In this document: in pieces, positions 4,965 through 6,887 of the stretch
Numbering within the stretch: the first letter of the stretch is position 1
Layout of the letters: each line of letters opens with the position of its first letter
NCBI GenBank assembly: GCA_002440265.1
Contig: DJSG01000035.1
Location: forward strand, 1 to 6,887
Origin: Bacteroidales bacterium UBA6340
GTDB taxonomy: Bacteria > Bacteroidota > Bacteroidia > Bacteroidales > Paludibacteraceae
Direction: 5' to 3'
Length of the DNA: 6,887 nt
Position numbers and translations under genes: made by a program
The notes under the pieces: generated by a model
Database searches by the model: none
What the model was told of the DNA's origin: nothing
What the model saw: only the letters and a program-made list of their open reading frames with translations

Positions 4965-6161
4965 TTAATGATTATGCGTATGTCCGGGTATCACGGTGGC
5001 ACTGCCGGCGAGTTTCACTTGCAGGGTGGCGCGGGTAACTACCGTCTCGCCCGATTGGAGACCGCTCCTGACCAAGACGCGCTCGCCGTTGCTCTGACCG
5101 AGGATTACCTCGCGCTTCATATAGCAGTCCTCGTCCAACTGCACATAGACCGAATAGACACCCTGCTCCTCGGTGATAGCCGACAGGGGTACGGACAGGG
5201 CTTCCTGACGGTCAGCCAAGAGCAGATAGACATCGGCGTATGCGCCCGAGACCAAGCCCGCCTTGTTGTCGAAAGCGAAGACCACGGGTACATAGCCCGT
5301 CTGCGCATTGGCAGTCTTGCCCACCGACAGCAGGCGTCCGTTCATATCCGCAAGGCCGTAGGTGGTGTCGCTGTAGGCAGGTATGAAGTTGGCACTGCGG
5401 ATACTGCCCAAGCGGTTCCAGTAGCGTTCCGGCACGTCCGCTTGCAGCAGCAGTTGCTGCGTCTGACTCACGCTGAGCAGCACCTGACCTGCCTCGACAT
5501 AGTCGCCGTTGGCGAAACCCAGTCCGCTTACATAGCCGTTCTGCGGGGCGCGTATCTCGATGCAACCGTCGTCGGCTTTCTTGTCTTGCAGGGCTTCGTA
5601 CTGCGCTTTGGCGTTTTGGTAGCGCAGGGTTATCTGCTCCATCTCCTGTGCCGAGATGATTTGGCTGCCGGTCAGCCCTTGCGCACGGTCGTACTCCTTG
5701 CGGGCGGTCTCGTATTGGATACGCGCCGTCTCTACGGGGTCGCTTGCCGCCATACCGCGCACGGAGATATGCGCCAGCACCTCGCCTTTGCGTACTGCCG
5801 TGCCCTCGTTGAGGGGGTGTTGCAACTTTGCCACACCGCTCATAGCCGCCACCACCGCCTGCACTTTGTTGCTCGGTGTAGCCAGCCGCCCCGATACCTT
5901 GACGGCTTCCTCAAAGGGCTGCGCCACGATGGTCTCGGTCTGCAGACCTACCGCAGCCGCCTTCTCGGGCGAGAAGACTATCTCGCCCTGTTTGTGGTCG
6001 TGGTGCTCTGCCTCTTCATAGTCGTGGTCGTGTTCGTGGTCGTGACTGTGTTCGCAGTGCTCATGGTCGTGACCTTCGTGCGTGTGCTGCTTGTGGCAAC
6101 TGCCCAACATCAAGGTGGCGTATGCCGTGAGTGCAATAAATACAATGTGATTGAACTTCAT
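4965..6161 (-). CDS. Heavy-metal RND efflux periplasmic adaptor (CusB/CzcB-type lipoprotein)
   Basis: This is the membrane-fusion subunit that links an HME-RND pump to an outer-membrane channel and can hand metal to the pump. It has 398 residues. The signal peptide ends in a lipobox, LGSC, with Cys22 the lipidation site. Residues 23-57 are extraordinarily rich in His, Asp and Glu, a probable metal-binding arm. Then come the first lipoyl half (about 105-135), a helical hairpin (about 140-197), the second lipoyl half (about 200-232), the beta-barrel (about 235-315) and the membrane-proximal domain (about 316-385). The extreme C-terminus GHTHNH adds more histidines. The ATG at 6161 is chosen because signal peptide and lipobox follow directly; a 54-codon in-frame extension upstream has no such features. 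It follows the Cys/His-rich gene by 127 bp. The partner pump is not adjacent; the only RND gene in view starts at 410. Confidence 0.92.
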   Translation of the reverse strand: MKFNHIVFIALTAYATLMLGSCHKQHTHEGHDHEHCEHSHDHEHDHDYEEAEHHDHKQGEIVFSPEKAAAVGLQTETIVAQPFEEAVKVSGRLATPSNKVQAVVAAMSGVAKLQHPLNEGTAVRKGEVLAHISVRGMAASDPVETARIQYETARKEYDRAQGLTGSQIISAQEMEQITLRYQNAKAQYEALQDKKADDGCIEIRAPQNGYVSGLGFANGDYVEAGQVLLSVSQTQQLLLQADVPERYWNRLGSIRSANFIPAYSDTTYGLADMNGRLLSVGKTANAQTGYVPVVFAFDNKAGLVSGAYADVYLLLADRQEALSVPLSAITEEQGVYSVYVQLDEDCYMKREVILGQSNGERVLVRSGLQSGETVVTRATLQVKLAGSATVIPGHTHNH

Positions 6162-6227
6162 GTTGCTATCTTTCTTTATTATGTTACCCGTGATTGTTTT
6201 TAGGCACCTACATATAAATGCCATGCT

Positions 6228-6250
6228 CCTGTGACACCGAATGTTACAGG
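6228..6250. repeat. Imperfect dyad between the Cys/His-rich gene and the adaptor gene
   Basis: CCTGTGACA (6228-6236) and TGTTACAGG (6242-6250) are inverted with a 5-bp centre, 8 of 9 positions matching. No T-run follows on the transcribed strand, so a terminator is unlikely. An operator or small RNA structure in the 127-bp leader of the adaptor gene is possible. Metal regulators often bind dyads of this size, but no specific family is recognised. Confidence 0.35.
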
Positions 6251-6288
6251 CAGTCTGTGTCCCCTGTGCGATAAGGGATGAGCGGTGT

Positions 6289-6708
6289 CTAAATAAGGAT
6301 AGAGCGGTTACTAATGGACACAATTCTCCCTGTGATGTGGATTGTCTGCCGCGTGTTTTGGTTGTATTTCTCCACCTTCGCCGTGGCGAGTAGGAGTATC
6401 TCTTGCTCTATGGCGGGCAATGCCGGTACGTCCAAGGTCATTACTTCGGGCACTTGCACGGTGTGGCTGATGCCGCCATCGCTCACCTGCAAACGAGTGA
6501 AGGTGCACCCGTCACCGTGGTGACAACAGTCTTGGCTGTGATGGGGAGTGTGGTGGTGTACTTGGTCGCAAGAATGGTCTAGTATATGCTCTATGCCGGC
6601 ATGCCGGCACTCGGCACAGCAGTAGCGGATATTGTTCATACCAGCCCCTGTCCATACAAAGCATATTATCAGCACTATGGCTATGCTATTTGACCACCAT
6701 TGTTTCAT
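6289..6708 (-). CDS. Small Cys/His-rich exported protein, probable metal binder
   Basis: This is a 139-residue protein of unrecognised family. An N-terminal hydrophobic segment (about 7-23) is a signal peptide or membrane anchor. The region 30-68 is packed with possible metal ligands: CC..C.H (Cys30, 31, 34, His36), HILDHSCDQVHHH (41-53), HH (56-57) and CCHHGDGC (61-68). In all, seven cysteines and ten histidines fall within about 39 residues. The C-terminal half is ordinary and beta-like, ending in TGRIVSISNRSILI. The ATG at 6708 is chosen because a Bacteroidetes -7 box ends 9 bp upstream; a 13-codon in-frame extension (to 6747) would overlap this promoter. It precedes the His-rich RND adaptor and is probably co-transcribed with it, so a role as a periplasmic metal buffer or sensor for the efflux system is plausible (inference). 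Small Cys/His-rich proteins are often found beside such pumps in Bacteroidetes. Confidence 0.75.
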   Translation of the reverse strand: MKQWWSNSIAIVLIICFVWTGAGMNNIRYCCAECRHAGIEHILDHSCDQVHHHTPHHSQDCCHHGDGCTFTRLQVSDGGISHTVQVPEVMTLDVPALPAIEQEILLLATAKVEKYNQNTRQTIHITGRIVSISNRSILI

Positions 6709-6716
6709 TTCGGCGG

Positions 6717-6748
6717 CAAAGGTACTGCTTTTTGTTAAAACACACAAT
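6717..6748 (-). promoter_or_regulatory. Bacteroidetes-type promoter of the metal-protein/adaptor operon
   Basis: On the minus strand TACCTTTG (6717-6724) matches the -7 consensus TAnnTTTG exactly. ATTG (6745-6748), 20 nt upstream, matches TTTG at -33 in three of four bases. The predicted start point falls at or within a few bases of the ATG at 6708, so the message would have almost no leader. Confidence 0.6.
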
Positions 6749-6838
6749 ACCCAAAAGTAGGCATGTACGAATAAGATAAATGCATCACACCAATTATATA
6801 GTGTCCATTTAGAAACGCAATTTTGGGGTACACTTTTG

Positions 6839-6887
6839 CCCCCTGTCAGCCCCTGTTGAGGGTACCGAAACAGGGGCTGACAGGGGG
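6839..6887. repeat. Perfect 19-bp inverted repeat at the window edge
   Basis: The arms are 6839-6857 and 6869-6887, identical over all 19 bp, with an 11-bp centre containing GGTACC. Each arm holds two ACAGGGG heptamers (on one strand or the other) 10 bp apart. The arms may extend beyond the window. No T-run follows on the minus strand; the plus-strand flank is not visible. It could be a terminator for a neighbouring gene, a REP-like element, the hairpin end of a mobile element, or a regulator site upstream of the 6708 gene. Confidence 0.75.

Noticed and set aside
4968..6203. 411-codon open frame on the plus strand opposite the RND adaptor
   Set aside because: It is the antisense shadow of a well-supported adaptor gene. 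Its product is Leu/Val/His-rich low-complexity sequence with no domain, and all other genes run on the minus strand.
6162..6323. Longer adaptor start giving 54 extra N-terminal residues
   Set aside because: The extension would overlap the end of the upstream gene and bury a textbook lipoprotein signal peptide; the ATG at 6161 fits far better.
6752..6759. Second TAnnTTTG-type box (TACTTTTG, minus strand) upstream of the 6708 gene
   Set aside because: No TTTG-like element lies at the right distance upstream, whereas the box at 6717-6724 has one and is next to the start codon.
1..6887. CRISPR arrays, tRNA or rRNA genes, transposases or integrases
   Set aside because: None was seen: no regularly spaced long repeats, no cloverleaf-like segment and no recombinase motifs in any open frame.

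Overview
The window looks like chromosomal DNA of a Bacteroidales bacterium, most likely a Prevotella-type lineage with a mid-range GC content. The evidence for this is as follows. A TAnnTTTG (-7) promoter box sits just ahead of a gene. Leaders are A-rich with no Shine-Dalgarno sequence. A Spy-like/ECF sigma pair is present. One secreted esterase ends in a tail of the 'YDLSGRR...GVYI..GKKVV' type common in Prevotellaceae. A short GC-rich dispersed repeat lies at gene ends. The genus call is inference. All nine genes lie on the minus strand, so transcription runs from high to low coordinates.

Reading in the direction of transcription there are three blocks. Block 1 (6887-4929) starts with a perfect 19-bp inverted repeat at the window edge. 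It continues with a promoter, a small Cys/His-rich exported protein (6708-6289) and a His-rich lipoprotein that is the periplasmic adaptor of a heavy-metal RND efflux pump (6161-4965), closed by a hairpin-forming repeat. Block 2 (4928-2461) begins with a 293-bp intergenic stretch holding two sets of short direct repeats. It then has a tight operon of an S41 peptidase, a YjaB-like GNAT acetyltransferase and an isoprenylcysteine-methyltransferase-like membrane protein. Block 3 (2460-1) starts from an ECF-type promoter with direct repeats. It encodes a Spy/CpxP-like periplasmic protein, an ECF sigma factor with a membrane-spanning C-terminal tail, a secreted alpha/beta-hydrolase and the N-terminal 136 residues of a CusA/CzcA-type RND pump that runs off the window.

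Three points stand out. The sigma factor carries a hydrophobic segment and short acidic tail that look like a remnant of an anti-sigma factor fused to it. The order periplasmic Spy-like protein, ECF sigma, (esterase), HME-RND pump resembles the cnrYXH-cnrCBA nickel/cobalt resistance locus of Cupriavidus, but the Spy-like protein lacks the His/Met metal ligands of CnrX. The adaptor and the pump, normally adjacent, lie about 4.5 kb apart with six other genes between them; no TolC-type outer-membrane channel gene is visible. These ideas come from sequence reading alone. The region beyond position 1 would decide whether the pump belongs with the adaptor seen here or has its own.
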